DNA of 34,048 nucleotides from Natronincola sp. (GTDB taxonomy: Bacteria; Bacillota; Limnochordia; Darwinibacteriales; Darwinibacteriaceae): the NCBI GenBank assembly GCA_012838515.1, contig DUPA01000263.1:1-34048 (forward strand). Direction: 5' to 3'. Shown in pieces: positions 15,901 through 23,941 of this stretch (the first letter of the stretch is position 1; every line of letters starts with the position of its first letter). The translations under genes and the position numbers were made by a program. The notes beneath the pieces are model-generated. The model worked only from the letters and a program-made list of their open reading frames with translations, searched no databases and was not told the origin of the DNA.

Positions 15901-17136
15901 TTGTATCGGCATGGAGTTTTTTTGATCTTATTTTTATTGGTTTTTTCTGCACCCTTAACTGAGGCCAAGGCTTTTACGGGTTTAATTTCGGGTACTGTGG
16001 AAACAGAGGGAATAGCAAATTTGCTAAGTTTTGAAGGGAATCATTTTTCAAGTATTAATTTTGAATTGGGTTTGGAAAGCCACCTAGATTATGAGGGATA
16101 CCATAAACATAACCCTAGATGGGCTTTAAATTTAAAACCCTCAAAAAACTCGGAGATTACAATCAAACGTAATCACGAACACTTTACATCACCGGATACT
16201 TTTAGGCTAATTAAAGATACAAATTTTTTGAGCAAAACCCGACTTTATTCTTTGCGATATGGCGGGATACACGGAGCAATACTAAAAAATGTTCCTTTTA
16301 AATCTTTAGATAGCGTAGATGTTTTATATCTGGCGGGAAATATCGAAATTAATTCGGCTTCTTTTCGGGTCACAGAATTAAAGTATGCAGGATTAAAGGA
16401 AAGCGGTTCGGCAAGGGTTCTTGAAATGAAGGTCGATTCGGAGTTGATGGCTAGCTCGGTTGCCATGGGATGGCAAGAAGATACAAAGGGTGATGTGTCG
16501 AAGGGCTTTATATCGGAAATTGCCCTAAAGGGTAAGAAACTAAATGGTTCACTTGAATGGCGGCAAATTCATCCCGGGTTTAGGAGTCCTTTCTCCGAAA
16601 ACGAAAAACATGCTAAAAATAGACGGGGTTATCATTTAACACATAACGCTTTCGTAGGGAATCTAAAAATATCAGCGAACTTTCGTCGTCATCAAAATAT
16701 GGAGGGAACCAGACAATATAACCAGCATTCCTGGACTATCTCGGCTAAAGACAAGCATACCGAAGTTGAATGGCGCCTAGAGCCAACAACCGCTTTCATT
16801 TTGCGTTACGAGAAAGATAAGATAAGGATACAACTGGATGCATGGAACGCTTCATTACGCTATGCCAATAGGTATGGCGGTTTAAACTATGATTTAAGGG
16901 CAGATGGAAAACATGGAATCTTTCGCTGGCAGTTAGGTTCCGGTCAAAAAGTTAGATGGAGAGCAATCGGAAAATATGATTTAAACAAAAAACGTACGCA
17001 CCATTCGGTTTTTGTCATTTATGAGCTGGATAAGGCAACATTTCAGCTTGAATTAGGCAAATACGATCGGGGAAATATACTTGCCGGATTTCACGATTCA
17101 CCACAATTTTGTATATCATGGGGGTATGAGTTCTAG
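15901..17136 (+). CDS. Secreted beta-barrel-like protein, candidate outer-membrane protein
   Basis: I do not recognise the family. The 411-residue product begins with a classic signal peptide (MYRHGVFLILFLLVFSAP, probable cleavage after TEAKA at about 23). The rest lacks hydrophobic helices and consists of many short strands with alternating polar and nonpolar residues, such as GSLEWRQI, LKISANFRR, EVEWRLEP, IRIQLDAW, LNYDLRADG and FQLELGK. It ends QFCISWGYEF, with a terminal Phe and aromatic residues at alternating positions, the signature of outer-membrane beta-barrels. TTG 15901 follows AAAGGGGA. It breaks the otherwise conserved mlpA-ymxH order. An outer membrane would imply a diderm Bacillota; a secreted beta-rich wall protein is the alternative. 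Confidence 0.7.
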   Translation: MYRHGVFLILFLLVFSAPLTEAKAFTGLISGTVETEGIANLLSFEGNHFSSINFELGLESHLDYEGYHKHNPRWALNLKPSKNSEITIKRNHEHFTSPDTFRLIKDTNFLSKTRLYSLRYGGIHGAILKNVPFKSLDSVDVLYLAGNIEINSASFRVTELKYAGLKESGSARVLEMKVDSELMASSVAMGWQEDTKGDVSKGFISEIALKGKKLNGSLEWRQIHPGFRSPFSENEKHAKNRRGYHLTHNAFVGNLKISANFRRHQNMEGTRQYNQHSWTISAKDKHTEVEWRLEPTTAFILRYEKDKIRIQLDAWNASLRYANRYGGLNYDLRADGKHGIFRWQLGSGQKVRWRAIGKYDLNKKRTHHSVFVIYELDKATFQLELGKYDRGNILAGFHDSPQFCISWGYEF

Positions 17137-17175
17137 TATTTTCCCCTGATTCATAGGCTTAAAAGAGGTGGTAGA

Positions 17176-17475
17176 ATGCGATATTCCGAGCTTTCCGGAA
17201 AAGAAATGGTGTGCATAGACGAAGGCATAAAGCTGGGTGTCGTAGATCACACGGATCTGATTATTAATCTTCGAACAGGCGAAATAGATTCCATAATTAT
17301 TCCTTATGGCAATCGATGGTTTAGACCGCGCCTGATAGTCGTCCCGTGGAAGGGAATCAAAAAAATAGGTCGTGATTTAATAATAATCGACTTAACTACC
17401 GCACAAGATTATTCCGAAACCATGCGCAAAATAGAAGAACGTTCGCAACGGAATAAGCCCCCTTTTTTTGGGTAA
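17176..17475 (+). CDS. ymxH: YlmC/YmxH family PRC-barrel sporulation protein
   Basis: A 99-residue PRC-barrel protein with the typical start MRYSELSGKEMVCIDEG, a central GVVDHTDLIINLRTGEIDSI and a basic tail. YlmC/YmxH proteins are widespread in spore formers and annotated as sporulation related, without a defined activity. ATG 17176 is preceded by AGAGGTGG. In B. subtilis this gene stands between mlpA and spoVFA (dpaA); here two or three extra genes have been inserted on each side. Confidence 0.9.
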   Translation: MRYSELSGKEMVCIDEGIKLGVVDHTDLIINLRTGEIDSIIIPYGNRWFRPRLIVVPWKGIKKIGRDLIIIDLTTAQDYSETMRKIEERSQRNKPPFFG

Positions 17476-17508
17476 CCTAAGTGTAATAAAAGAAAAGGGG
17501 GAATTCTA

Positions 17509-18009
17509 TTGTCAACTGTAATCGGTGTATTTACGGATATATCCACAGCGGAAGAAGCTGTAAAAGCCTTGCGAGAAAAGGGGTTCAAAGATAACGAGAT
17601 TTCAATTCTTGCCAAGGACGAACAAGGCGGTGGATCCGGCTCTCAGGATATGGAAGCAGGCGATGATTTCGGAACAGATTCAATCGCCGATGGAACCGCG
17701 TGGGGCGGTGCACTGGGCGGAGCCGCCGGATTGTTGGCCGGCGTGGGAGCCTTAGCCATACCAGGGATTGGTCCCATAATTGCCGCAGGACCTTTAGCCG
17801 GTGTTTTATCGGGAGCCGTTACCGGTGGGGTTGCAGGGGGCCTAATTGATTTGGGCATTCCTGAAGAACGGGGAAGACAGTATGAAGAGAATTTGAAACA
17901 AGGTGGCGTGCTTGCTGTTATAGAAACCAGTTCAGATAAAGTTAATGACGCAAGCTCAATATTAAGACAAAATGGGGCCAAAGATGTGGAAACCCACGGT
18001 GGTAACTAG
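17509..18009 (+). CDS. YflT-like/general stress protein with glycine-zipper core
   Basis: A 166-residue protein. Residues 1-35 (STVIGVFTDISTAEEAVKAL) and the C-terminal GGVLAVIETSSDKVNDASSI form the two halves of a ferredoxin-like domain seen in heat-induced/general stress proteins (YflT, GSP 17M). The centre (about 63-118) is a Gly/Ala-rich stretch with GGALGGAAGLLAGVGALAIP and GAVTGGVAGGL, a glycine-zipper type that may insert in or associate with membranes. TTG 17509 follows AAAAGGGGG. A strong terminator follows. Function is unknown beyond the stress link of the family. Confidence 0.75.
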   Translation: MSTVIGVFTDISTAEEAVKALREKGFKDNEISILAKDEQGGGSGSQDMEAGDDFGTDSIADGTAWGGALGGAAGLLAGVGALAIPGIGPIIAAGPLAGVLSGAVTGGVAGGLIDLGIPEERGRQYEENLKQGGVLAVIETSSDKVNDASSILRQNGAKDVETHGGN

Positions 18010-18030
18010 AATATTTAGATGGTGATTAAA

Positions 18031-18056
18031 GGGGCTACGAAAATGTGGCCCTTTTT
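18031..18056 (+). terminator. Rho-independent terminator after the stress protein gene
   Basis: GGGCTAC (18032-18038) and GTGGCCC (18045-18051) pair over seven positions with one T-G wobble around a six-base loop GAAAAT, followed by TTTTT. It ends the transcript before dapB. Confidence 0.88.
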
Positions 18057-18128
18057 ATGATCGTTCTTCGGCAGGAATGTTCGAGATCAAACTAGAATCA
18101 ATCGTAATGGTAAAAGGAGGTAGGTATT

Positions 18129-18836
18129 ATGCGTGTAATCGTGGCAGGCGCGAGGGGTAAAATGGGCCAAGAAGTCTGTAAAGCCGTTCGCAATTCAAAG
18201 AAGTTCACCTTAGTTGGAGGTATTTCTTCTTCAGGCCATCCAATAGAGGGTGTTGACGTGTATACGGATCTAGCAAAAGCGATAAATGACACTAAAGCTG
18301 ATGTGGTTGTTGATTTTACAATACCCAGTGCCATTGAGACAAATATGGAGATTTGCTTGGCACAAAATACCCCAATGGTGATTGGAACAACCGGATTGAG
18401 CCAAACTGAGCTAAAAGAATGGCAAGTGCGAGCACTTCAAGAAAACTGGAAGGCGATCTATGCACCCAATTTCGCTATAGGTGCTGTTCTTATGATGAAG
18501 TTTGCTCAAGAAGCGGTACCCCATTTTGAGCAGGCCGAAATTATAGAATATCATCATGCGCAAAAAATTGACGCCCCATCGGGCACAGCATTGAGAACAA
18601 AAACCATGATGGAAGAAGTATCAGGCAAGGCAATCCCCACGCATAGCGTGAGATTACCGGGACTAGTGGCCCATCAGGAGGTTATCTTGGGGTTACCGGG
18701 TCAAACGTTGACTATTCGTCATGATTCAAATAATAGAGAAAGTTTTATGCCAGGCGTTTTGCTGGCCATAGAAAAGATCTCAACAATAAAAGGATTAATC
18801 ATAGGATTAGAACATATTCTCTTCACCGACATATAG
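18129..18836 (+). CDS. dapB: 4-hydroxy-tetrahydrodipicolinate reductase
   Basis: DapB reduces the DapA product in lysine and diaminopimelate synthesis. The N-terminal dinucleotide loop VAGARGKMGQEV (5-16) and the catalytic/substrate signature EYHHAQKIDAPSGTA (140-154, with His142, His143 and Lys146) are intact, as are HSVRLPGLVAHQEV and the C-terminal helix. At 235 residues it is short compared with about 250-270 for most relatives, the difference being in loops. ATG 18129 follows AAAGGAGG. In the cell it competes with dipicolinate synthase for the same intermediate, and it lies just upstream of dpaA. No lysine riboswitch was seen in the 119 bases before it. Confidence 0.96.
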   Translation: MRVIVAGARGKMGQEVCKAVRNSKKFTLVGGISSSGHPIEGVDVYTDLAKAINDTKADVVVDFTIPSAIETNMEICLAQNTPMVIGTTGLSQTELKEWQVRALQENWKAIYAPNFAIGAVLMMKFAQEAVPHFEQAEIIEYHHAQKIDAPSGTALRTKTMMEEVSGKAIPTHSVRLPGLVAHQEVILGLPGQTLTIRHDSNNRESFMPGVLLAIEKISTIKGLIIGLEHILFTDI

Positions 18837-18838
18837 TA
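18812..18838 (+). promoter_or_regulatory. Candidate sigma-K promoter for dpaA
   Basis: AC at 18812-18813, exactly 16 bases, then CATATAGTA (18830-18838) matches the sigma-K layout AC-N16/17-CATAnnnTA. It overlaps the dapB stop and lies about 30 bases before dpaA. In B. subtilis spoVF (dpaAB) is a mother-cell sigma-K operon, which supports the reading. Confidence 0.6.
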
Positions 18839-18867
18839 CTAATAAGTTCGGGTGAGGAGGCGTCAAA

Positions 18868-19779
18868 ATGAAAAGTAACCTAGCAGGCAAAAACATCACA
18901 ATGTTAGGTTGCGATGAGCGGGAGCTACTTTTGGCAGAAAGATTGGATGATCTAAACGTCAATTTACGTCTTGTGGGGTTTCCGCGATGCGGCAACCTTA
19001 AGAGGGCAACTCACTTCTCTAATCCAGGGGAAGCGGTTACCAATAGTCGAGCCCTTATTCTCCCCATGTCAGGCACTGACAGCCAAGGTTTGATAACTTC
19101 GCGCATGGATGGGGAAAGGGAATTAATCGATCTTAATAGGATAATGCCCGTTTTAAATAAGGATACACCGATTCTTATAGGAGTTGCTAATCCGGTTATA
19201 AAACAATTAATCATTAAATACCGCTTAAGACTCGTTGAGATGGCGAAAGATGACGAAATAGCCATATTTAATGCAATACCAACGGCAGAAGGTGCCATTC
19301 AAGTTGCTATGGAAAATAGCCCTATCACTATTCATAATTCAAAATGTTTAGTTCTGGGGTTGGGCAGATGCGGTGCGGCCTTAACTCAGCGCTTGGTGGC
19401 CCTAGGTGCCCATGTTACAGTTGGTGCCAGAACCACAAGTGATCTAGCAAGGGCGGTTAGTTTTAATGCCAAACCTTTACACTTAAAGCGTTTAAATGAT
19501 GAAACCAACTTTAAAATAATCTTTAATACAATACCCGCTGTGGTATTAGAGCGAGCTTATTTACAACGGCTAAATACTGATACGCTAATCGTAGATCTCG
19601 CTTCAACCCCCGGTGGAACCGATTTTATTGCCGCTAAAGAACTAGGTATTTTGGCTATTCATGCATTATCCCTACCCGGAAAGGTGGCCCCAAAGACTGC
19701 AGGAGAAATCCTAAGCCGAATTATTCCTCACCTACTCGAAAAATTGGTTGGGGAGGAAGAAGATAACCATGAGAGATAA
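18868..19779 (+). CDS. dpaA: Dipicolinate synthase subunit A
   Basis: DpaA (SpoVFA) with DpaB forms the mother-cell enzyme that makes dipicolinic acid for the spore core. The 303-residue product contains the Rossmann-type loop LVLGLGRCGAAL (about 153-164), an N-terminal ITMLGCDERELLLAERL and the late STPGGTDF and HALSLPGKVAPKTAGEI segments typical of the subunit. ATG 18868 follows GTGAGGAGG. It overlaps the start of dpaB by 11 bases. The order dpaA-dpaB-asd-dapG-dapA is the same as in B. subtilis. Confidence 0.96.
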   Translation: MKSNLAGKNITMLGCDERELLLAERLDDLNVNLRLVGFPRCGNLKRATHFSNPGEAVTNSRALILPMSGTDSQGLITSRMDGERELIDLNRIMPVLNKDTPILIGVANPVIKQLIIKYRLRLVEMAKDDEIAIFNAIPTAEGAIQVAMENSPITIHNSKCLVLGLGRCGAALTQRLVALGAHVTVGARTTSDLARAVSFNAKPLHLKRLNDETNFKIIFNTIPAVVLERAYLQRLNTDTLIVDLASTPGGTDFIAAKELGILAIHALSLPGKVAPKTAGEILSRIIPHLLEKLVGEEEDNHER

Positions 19780-20365
19780 AAATATAGGGTTTGCTCTCAC
19801 CGGAAGTCACTGCACTTACGAGGAAATTTGGCCGCAGATTATAAGGTTAAAAGATGCCGGAGCGGAGATCTATCCTATTGCCAGTGAAACTGTTCGAGAA
19901 TCAGATACAAGATTCGGTAAAGGGCACGAAATCATTGCAAAATTTGAAGCATTGACGGAACGCCCTGTAATCACTACAATAATAGATGCCGAGCCATTAG
20001 GTCCGGCCAAAATATTAGATTGTATTATTATCGCTCCATGCACAGGAAACACGTGTGCGAAATTGGCGAATTCTATTACGGATACGGCCGTACTCATGGC
20101 CGCCAAAAGTCAACTGCGTAATGGAAAACCGCTAGTGTTAGCCATTTCAACGAATGATGCCTTAGGTTTAAATGCAAAAAATATAGGTGTGCTGCTAAAC
20201 GCGCCCCTAGTCTTTTTTGTACCTTTTGGTCAAGATAATCCAGATGAAAAACCCAGATCATTGGTTGCTGATATGGACTTAATTTTGCCCACATTGGAAG
20301 GTGCACTGCAAAAAAAGCAGATACAGCCAATGTTAATTGAGAGGCAATTAAGAAAAATAAAATAA
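19769..20365 (+). CDS. dpaB: Dipicolinate synthase subunit B (flavoprotein)
   Basis: DpaB (SpoVFB) is the flavoprotein-fold partner of DpaA. The 198-residue protein starts with IGFALTGSHCTYEEIWPQI, and has the flavin-site segments IIAPCTGNTCAKLANSITD and VLAISTNDALGLNAKNIG, as expected for the HFCD flavoprotein superfamily. ATG 19769 lies inside the end of dpaA; GGAGGAAGA is upstream, although spaced somewhat long. An in-frame TTG at 19748 is the alternative start. Translation is probably coupled to dpaA, as a one-to-one complex needs. Confidence 0.95.
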   Translation: MRDKNIGFALTGSHCTYEEIWPQIIRLKDAGAEIYPIASETVRESDTRFGKGHEIIAKFEALTERPVITTIIDAEPLGPAKILDCIIIAPCTGNTCAKLANSITDTAVLMAAKSQLRNGKPLVLAISTNDALGLNAKNIGVLLNAPLVFFVPFGQDNPDEKPRSLVADMDLILPTLEGALQKKQIQPMLIERQLRKIK

Positions 20366-20382
20366 TAAGGGAGAGATTTACA

Positions 20383-21414
20383 GTGGAGGGTTTGAATGTA
20401 GCAATATTGGGGGCAACAGGGATGGTTGGTCAGGAGATCCTTGATCTTTTGGTAGAAAGGAAGTTTCCAATAAAAAACTTAACCCTTCTATCTTCAGCAC
20501 GTTCTGCAGGTAGTAGAGTTTTAGTAGGTGGAAAAGAATATTCTGTCCAGGAAGTATCTGCAGAGGCATTTAAAGGTGTGGATCTGGCGTTCTTCGCGGC
20601 GGGTGGTTCCGTTAGTGAGGAGTGGGTTGACGTAGCGGTAGATGCAGGTACAGTTGTTATTGATAATACTAGTGCGTTTCGTTTACGTGATGACGTGCCT
20701 CTTATTATTCCCGAAGTTAACGGAGAAGAGATGCGCAATCACAAGGGCATTATATCGAATCCTAATTGCTCAACAATTATTATGGCGTTAGTATTAAAAC
20801 CAATTTTCGATAAAGCCGGAATAAAAAGGGTCGTGGTTTCGACCTATCAGGCTGTTTCCGGAGCAGGTGGTCGAGGAATGGATGAATTGCGACGTCAAAC
20901 GGAAGATTATGTACAAGGAAGAGAACTGGAAGCTTCAATTTTACCGGTAGCCGGTTTACCGAAACATTATCCCATTGCTTTTAACGTAATTCCTCAAATA
21001 GACGTGCGCGATGATGATGACTATACCAAGGAAGAATGGAAAATGGTCAGGGAAACCCAGAAGCTGTTCAATGATCCTAACATGAAGATCTCTCCCACAG
21101 CTATCAGAATTCCTGTGATGCGCTCCCATGCAGAGAGCATTAACGTTGAAACAATTTCTCCTTTATCCCCTGCAGAGTGCAGAGAGCTGTTGTCTAATGC
21201 ACCGGGGGTAGAAGTTATTGATAATCTAGAGGAACAACAATATCCGATGCCCTTATTTACTTCAGACAAAGATCCCATATATGTGGGGCGCATCCGTAAA
21301 GACTTAACAGTTGATAACGGTCTAAATCTTTGGGTTGTTGGAGATCAAATTCGTAAAGGTGCCGCTTTAAATGCGGTGCAAATTGCTGAATACTATACCC
21401 AAAAAATGGGGTGA
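20383..21414 (+). CDS. asd: Aspartate-semialdehyde dehydrogenase
   Basis: Asd reduces aspartyl phosphate to aspartate semialdehyde, the common precursor of lysine, threonine, methionine and dipicolinate. The 343-residue enzyme shows the NADP-binding start VAILGATGMVGQEIL, the active-site cysteine Cys129 in SNPNCSTII, and the catalytic histidine in MRSHAESINVET. Start is GTG 20383 behind AAGGGAGAG. It lies between dpaB and dapG in the dipicolinate/lysine operon, four bases before the dapG start, so expression of the pathway for spore and wall is coordinated. Confidence 0.97.
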   Translation: MEGLNVAILGATGMVGQEILDLLVERKFPIKNLTLLSSARSAGSRVLVGGKEYSVQEVSAEAFKGVDLAFFAAGGSVSEEWVDVAVDAGTVVIDNTSAFRLRDDVPLIIPEVNGEEMRNHKGIISNPNCSTIIMALVLKPIFDKAGIKRVVVSTYQAVSGAGGRGMDELRRQTEDYVQGRELEASILPVAGLPKHYPIAFNVIPQIDVRDDDDYTKEEWKMVRETQKLFNDPNMKISPTAIRIPVMRSHAESINVETISPLSPAECRELLSNAPGVEVIDNLEEQQYPMPLFTSDKDPIYVGRIRKDLTVDNGLNLWVVGDQIRKGAALNAVQIAEYYTQKMG

Positions 21415-21418
21415 GGGT

Positions 21419-22651
21419 ATGAGGATTGTGGTGCAGAAATTTGGGGGTAGTTCTTTAGCTACCTCCACAATCCGTGAGCAAGCGGTATGCAGAGTTGAAG
21501 AGGCCCTTAAAGACGGCCTAAACCCGGTGGTTGTGGTCTCTGCCATGGGTAGAGAGGGCGATGCCTACTCCACAGACACTTTGCTCAGATTGCTCGAAGA
21601 AACCAATGTGGATTCTAGCGCCGCAAATATGGATCTGTTGATTTCGTGCGGCGAAATAATTTCTGCAACTATTTTTGCTGAGAGTTTAAATAAACGAGGA
21701 ATGTCTGCAATTGCTTTAAGTGGGTGGCAAGCGGGAATTATTACCGATGATGTTCATCTAAGTGCTAGAGTAAAAACTGTGCAGGGAAACAAACTTCATC
21801 AGATTATTAGTGACGGAATGATCCCGGTTGTGGCGGGTTTTCAAGGTGCGACCGAACAAGGGGCAATTACGACCTTAGGACGCGGGGGAAGTGATACCAC
21901 TGCTGCGGTTTTAGGTGTTTTTCTTAAGGCTGAAAGGGTAGAAATATATTCTGACGTTGATGGGATCAAAACAGCCGATCCTAAATTGATCCCAGATGCC
22001 CCAACCCTAAAAGTGATTTCGTATAGTGAGGTTGTAGAACTTGCGCACATGGGTGCTAAGGTATTGCATCCTCGCGCAGCCGAGATTACCATGGAGGAAG
22101 GCATTCCTTTGCAGATTTTGTCAGTTACAGAATCCCATGGTGGAACAACCATAAAGCACGGGGTTAGACAACTATCGGGAGTGGCTGGAGAATCAATTGC
22201 AGATAAAGTTGTTACCGGCATTGCATACCTTGGCAAGCGGGCACAAGTTAGAATTAAAGGTCCAAAAAACTTTCATAGCTCCGGTATGGCTGCGCAGATT
22301 TTTCATTTATTAGCCGAAGCAAAGGTAAGTGTTGACTTAATCTTTTTATCACCTGATTTAATTGCTTTTATTATTGACCAGGTTAAAGTAGAAATTGCAC
22401 AAAAAGTTTTGACCGCTTTAGACTTAGATGTTAAGATAAAGGTGGGTTTTGCTAAAGTGTCTGTAGTTGGCGCCGGTATGCATGGTGTACCCGGGGTGAT
22501 GGCTAGAGTAGTGAACTGTCTGGAAACTGAAGCAATCCCGATTTTCCAAACTACCGACTCACATGCAAATATTTCTTGTTTAGTTCTGGAAGAACATGTT
22601 CCCCAGGCAGTGCAGGCGTTGTATAAGGAGTTTCATCTTGATCGTATTTAG
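21419..22651 (+). CDS. dapG: Aspartate kinase (DapG type)
   Basis: The first enzyme of the aspartate pathway, 410 residues. The kinase domain (about 1-245) has VVQKFGGSSLATSTI, SGWQAGIITDD, TTLGRGGSDTTAAVLG and YSDVDGIKTADP; two C-terminal ACT domains (about 265-410) contain KVSVVGAGMHGVPGVMARVV, the feedback effector region. The position between asd and dapA fits B. subtilis DapG (aspartokinase I, diaminopimelate sensitive), although the effector cannot be told from sequence alone. ATG 21419 is preceded by GGGTGAGGG within the end of asd. Confidence 0.96.
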   Translation: MRIVVQKFGGSSLATSTIREQAVCRVEEALKDGLNPVVVVSAMGREGDAYSTDTLLRLLEETNVDSSAANMDLLISCGEIISATIFAESLNKRGMSAIALSGWQAGIITDDVHLSARVKTVQGNKLHQIISDGMIPVVAGFQGATEQGAITTLGRGGSDTTAAVLGVFLKAERVEIYSDVDGIKTADPKLIPDAPTLKVISYSEVVELAHMGAKVLHPRAAEITMEEGIPLQILSVTESHGGTTIKHGVRQLSGVAGESIADKVVTGIAYLGKRAQVRIKGPKNFHSSGMAAQIFHLLAEAKVSVDLIFLSPDLIAFIIDQVKVEIAQKVLTALDLDVKIKVGFAKVSVVGAGMHGVPGVMARVVNCLETEAIPIFQTTDSHANISCLVLEEHVPQAVQALYKEFHLDRI

Positions 22652-22663
22652 GAGGTTTATCTC

Positions 22664-23545
22664 ATGAAGTCAGGTCAGCTTATTACTGCTATGATCACGC
22701 CTATGAATGATGATCATACAGTAAACTACAGAGCGGCAGCAGAATTGGCAGAACGTTTAAGGGAAAACGGCTCGGATGCCATTGTTATAAGTGGAACAAC
22801 AGGCGAAAGTCCCACTTTAAGTTTTGAGGAAAAATCCAAATTATTTGCTGAGGTAACAGATGCAGTTGGTGGTGATCTTGAGATTATTGCCGGAACAGGC
22901 TCGTATAGTACTGCCGATTCTATTGCTTTAACCAAGGAGGCAGAAAGGGCAGGCGTAGATGCAATAATGCTGGTGGCGCCATACTATAACAAACCGTCTC
23001 AAGATGGTTTATATGAGCATTTTAAAAAAGTTGCTGATAACACTTCTTTGCCAGTTATGGTTTATAATGTGCCTGGCCGAACCAGTGTAAATATTTTACC
23101 TGAAACCGTCGCAAAGCTTGCTGAAATCGATAACATTGTGGCTATTAAAGAAGCCAGTGGTAACCTAGATCAAGTTAGTGTCATTAAGACCTTGGTACCA
23201 GAAGACTTTCTTGTCTACTCCGGTGATGATTCCTTAACCTTGCCTATCTTATCCATTGGTGGGGCCGGGGTTGTTAGTGTGGTTTCTCATTTGGTCGGTC
23301 GTGAAATTAAGGCGATGATTGAAGCATTTGGCTGCGGTAAAGTAGATGATGCCCTTGATATTCATTTGCAACTAATGCCACTATTTAAGGCTATGTTTCT
23401 AACAACTAATCCTGTACCTATTAAACGTGCTTTAGAATACGTAGGAGTGGAAACGGGTCCCGTGCGCCTTCCCCTTGTTGATCTTACAGAGCAAGAAGCG
23501 CAAACAATCAAAGACATTCTGTTTAAAATGGGACTTCGTTCATAA
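22664..23545 (+). CDS. dapA: 4-hydroxy-tetrahydrodipicolinate synthase
   Basis: DapA condenses pyruvate with aspartate semialdehyde, giving the substrate shared by DapB and dipicolinate synthase. The 293 residues form a TIM barrel with [15 protein letters not shown] (43-57), the catalytic Tyr134 in VYNVPGRT and the Schiff-base Lys162 in [11 protein letters not shown] 22664 follows TTAGGAGG. It is the last gene of the operon; a strong hairpin terminator follows 17 bases later. Confidence 0.98.
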   Translation: MKSGQLITAMITPMNDDHTVNYRAAAELAERLRENGSDAIVISGTTGESPTLSFEEKSKLFAEVTDAVGGDLEIIAGTGSYSTADSIALTKEAERAGVDAIMLVAPYYNKPSQDGLYEHFKKVADNTSLPVMVYNVPGRTSVNILPETVAKLAEIDNIVAIKEASGNLDQVSVIKTLVPEDFLVYSGDDSLTLPILSIGGAGVVSVVSHLVGREIKAMIEAFGCGKVDDALDIHLQLMPLFKAMFLTTNPVPIKRALEYVGVETGPVRLPLVDLTEQEAQTIKDILFKMGLRS

Positions 23546-23562
23546 ATTTCTTGGGCTTTGGG

Positions 23563-23597
23563 CTCTACCTAGTCATATAGCTAGGTAGAGTTTTTTT
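23563..23597 (+). terminator. Rho-independent terminator after dapA
   Basis: CTCTACCTAG (23563-23572) pairs perfectly with CTAGGTAGAG (23581-23590) over ten bases, with an eight-base loop and seven T residues after the stem. It separates the dap operon from the metal-uptake operon. Confidence 0.93.
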
Positions 23598-23599
23598 AT

Positions 23600-23628
23600 T
23601 TGACATAAGTATTATTAAGTAATACTAT
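23600..23628 (+). promoter_or_regulatory. Sigma-A promoter of the metal-uptake operon
   Basis: A perfect TTGACA (23600-23605), a 17-base spacer and TACTAT (23623-23628, four of six) directly follow the dapA terminator and lie about 37 bases before the regulator gene. A palindrome fills the spacer and overlaps the -10. Confidence 0.7.
23608..23626 (+). promoter_or_regulatory. Palindromic candidate operator overlapping the promoter
   Basis: AGTATTA (23608-23614) and TAATACT (23620-23626) are perfect 7-base inverted repeats separated by TTAAG. The site covers the promoter spacer and -10, where a bound repressor would block RNA polymerase. The ribbon-helix-helix protein encoded next is the obvious candidate to bind it; this is inference. 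Confidence 0.6.
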
Positions 23629-23664
23629 AAATACAATATAAGGAAACGTTTAGGAGGCTACAAA

Positions 23665-23922
23665 ATGGGTCTTGAAAGAAAACAAGATGTTATCACATTT
23701 AAAGTGGATAAAGCGTTGAACGAAGCCTTAGAGGGAATTCCTAACAGATCGGAGTTTATTCGTAACGCCATCTTAGCTGCCCTCGATGGTACTTGTCCCT
23801 TATGCAAAGGCACTGGAATTCTCAATGTTAGCCAGCAAAAACATTGGGAAGAATTTGCCCAGAAGCATGCCGTGGTTAAGTGTGATGATTGTCATACATT
23901 TCATCTTACTTGCCAAGTATAG
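23665..23922 (+). CDS. Ribbon-helix-helix (CopG-like) regulator with Cys/His metal-site tail
   Basis: An 85-residue protein. Residues 8-40 form a ribbon-helix-helix DNA-binding domain: strand DVITFKVD, then a helix, then NRSEFIRNAILAAL. The C-terminal half is not the ACT-like domain of NikR but a cysteine-rich tail: Cys44-x2-Cys47 (CPLCKGTG), His60, His68, Cys73-x2-Cys76-His77, His80 and Cys83, a good zinc-ribbon-like site. It leads an operon with a high-affinity metal ABC transporter and sits under a palindrome-bearing promoter. The simplest role is a metal (probably zinc) sensing repressor of the operon; this has not been tested. ATG 23665 follows TTTAGGAGG. Confidence 0.8.
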   Translation: MGLERKQDVITFKVDKALNEALEGIPNRSEFIRNAILAALDGTCPLCKGTGILNVSQQKHWEEFAQKHAVVKCDDCHTFHLTCQV

Positions 23923-23941
23923 CATGGAGGGGGTCTTTTGA

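Noticed and set aside
17643-17981. Minus-strand ORF of 112 codons opposite the Gly-rich stress protein
   Set aside because: Its Pro/Ala/Ser-rich product is the complement of Gly/Ala-rich codons, a compositional artefact.
18010-18128. Possible lysine riboswitch or L-box before dapB
   Set aside because: Only the upstream gene's terminator and about 70 bases of unstructured sequence are present; none of the lysine riboswitch helices could be found.
23542-23664. Possible missed small gene between dapA and the regulator
   Set aside because: The space is filled by a terminator, a promoter and a palindrome; no ORF with a ribosome site is present.
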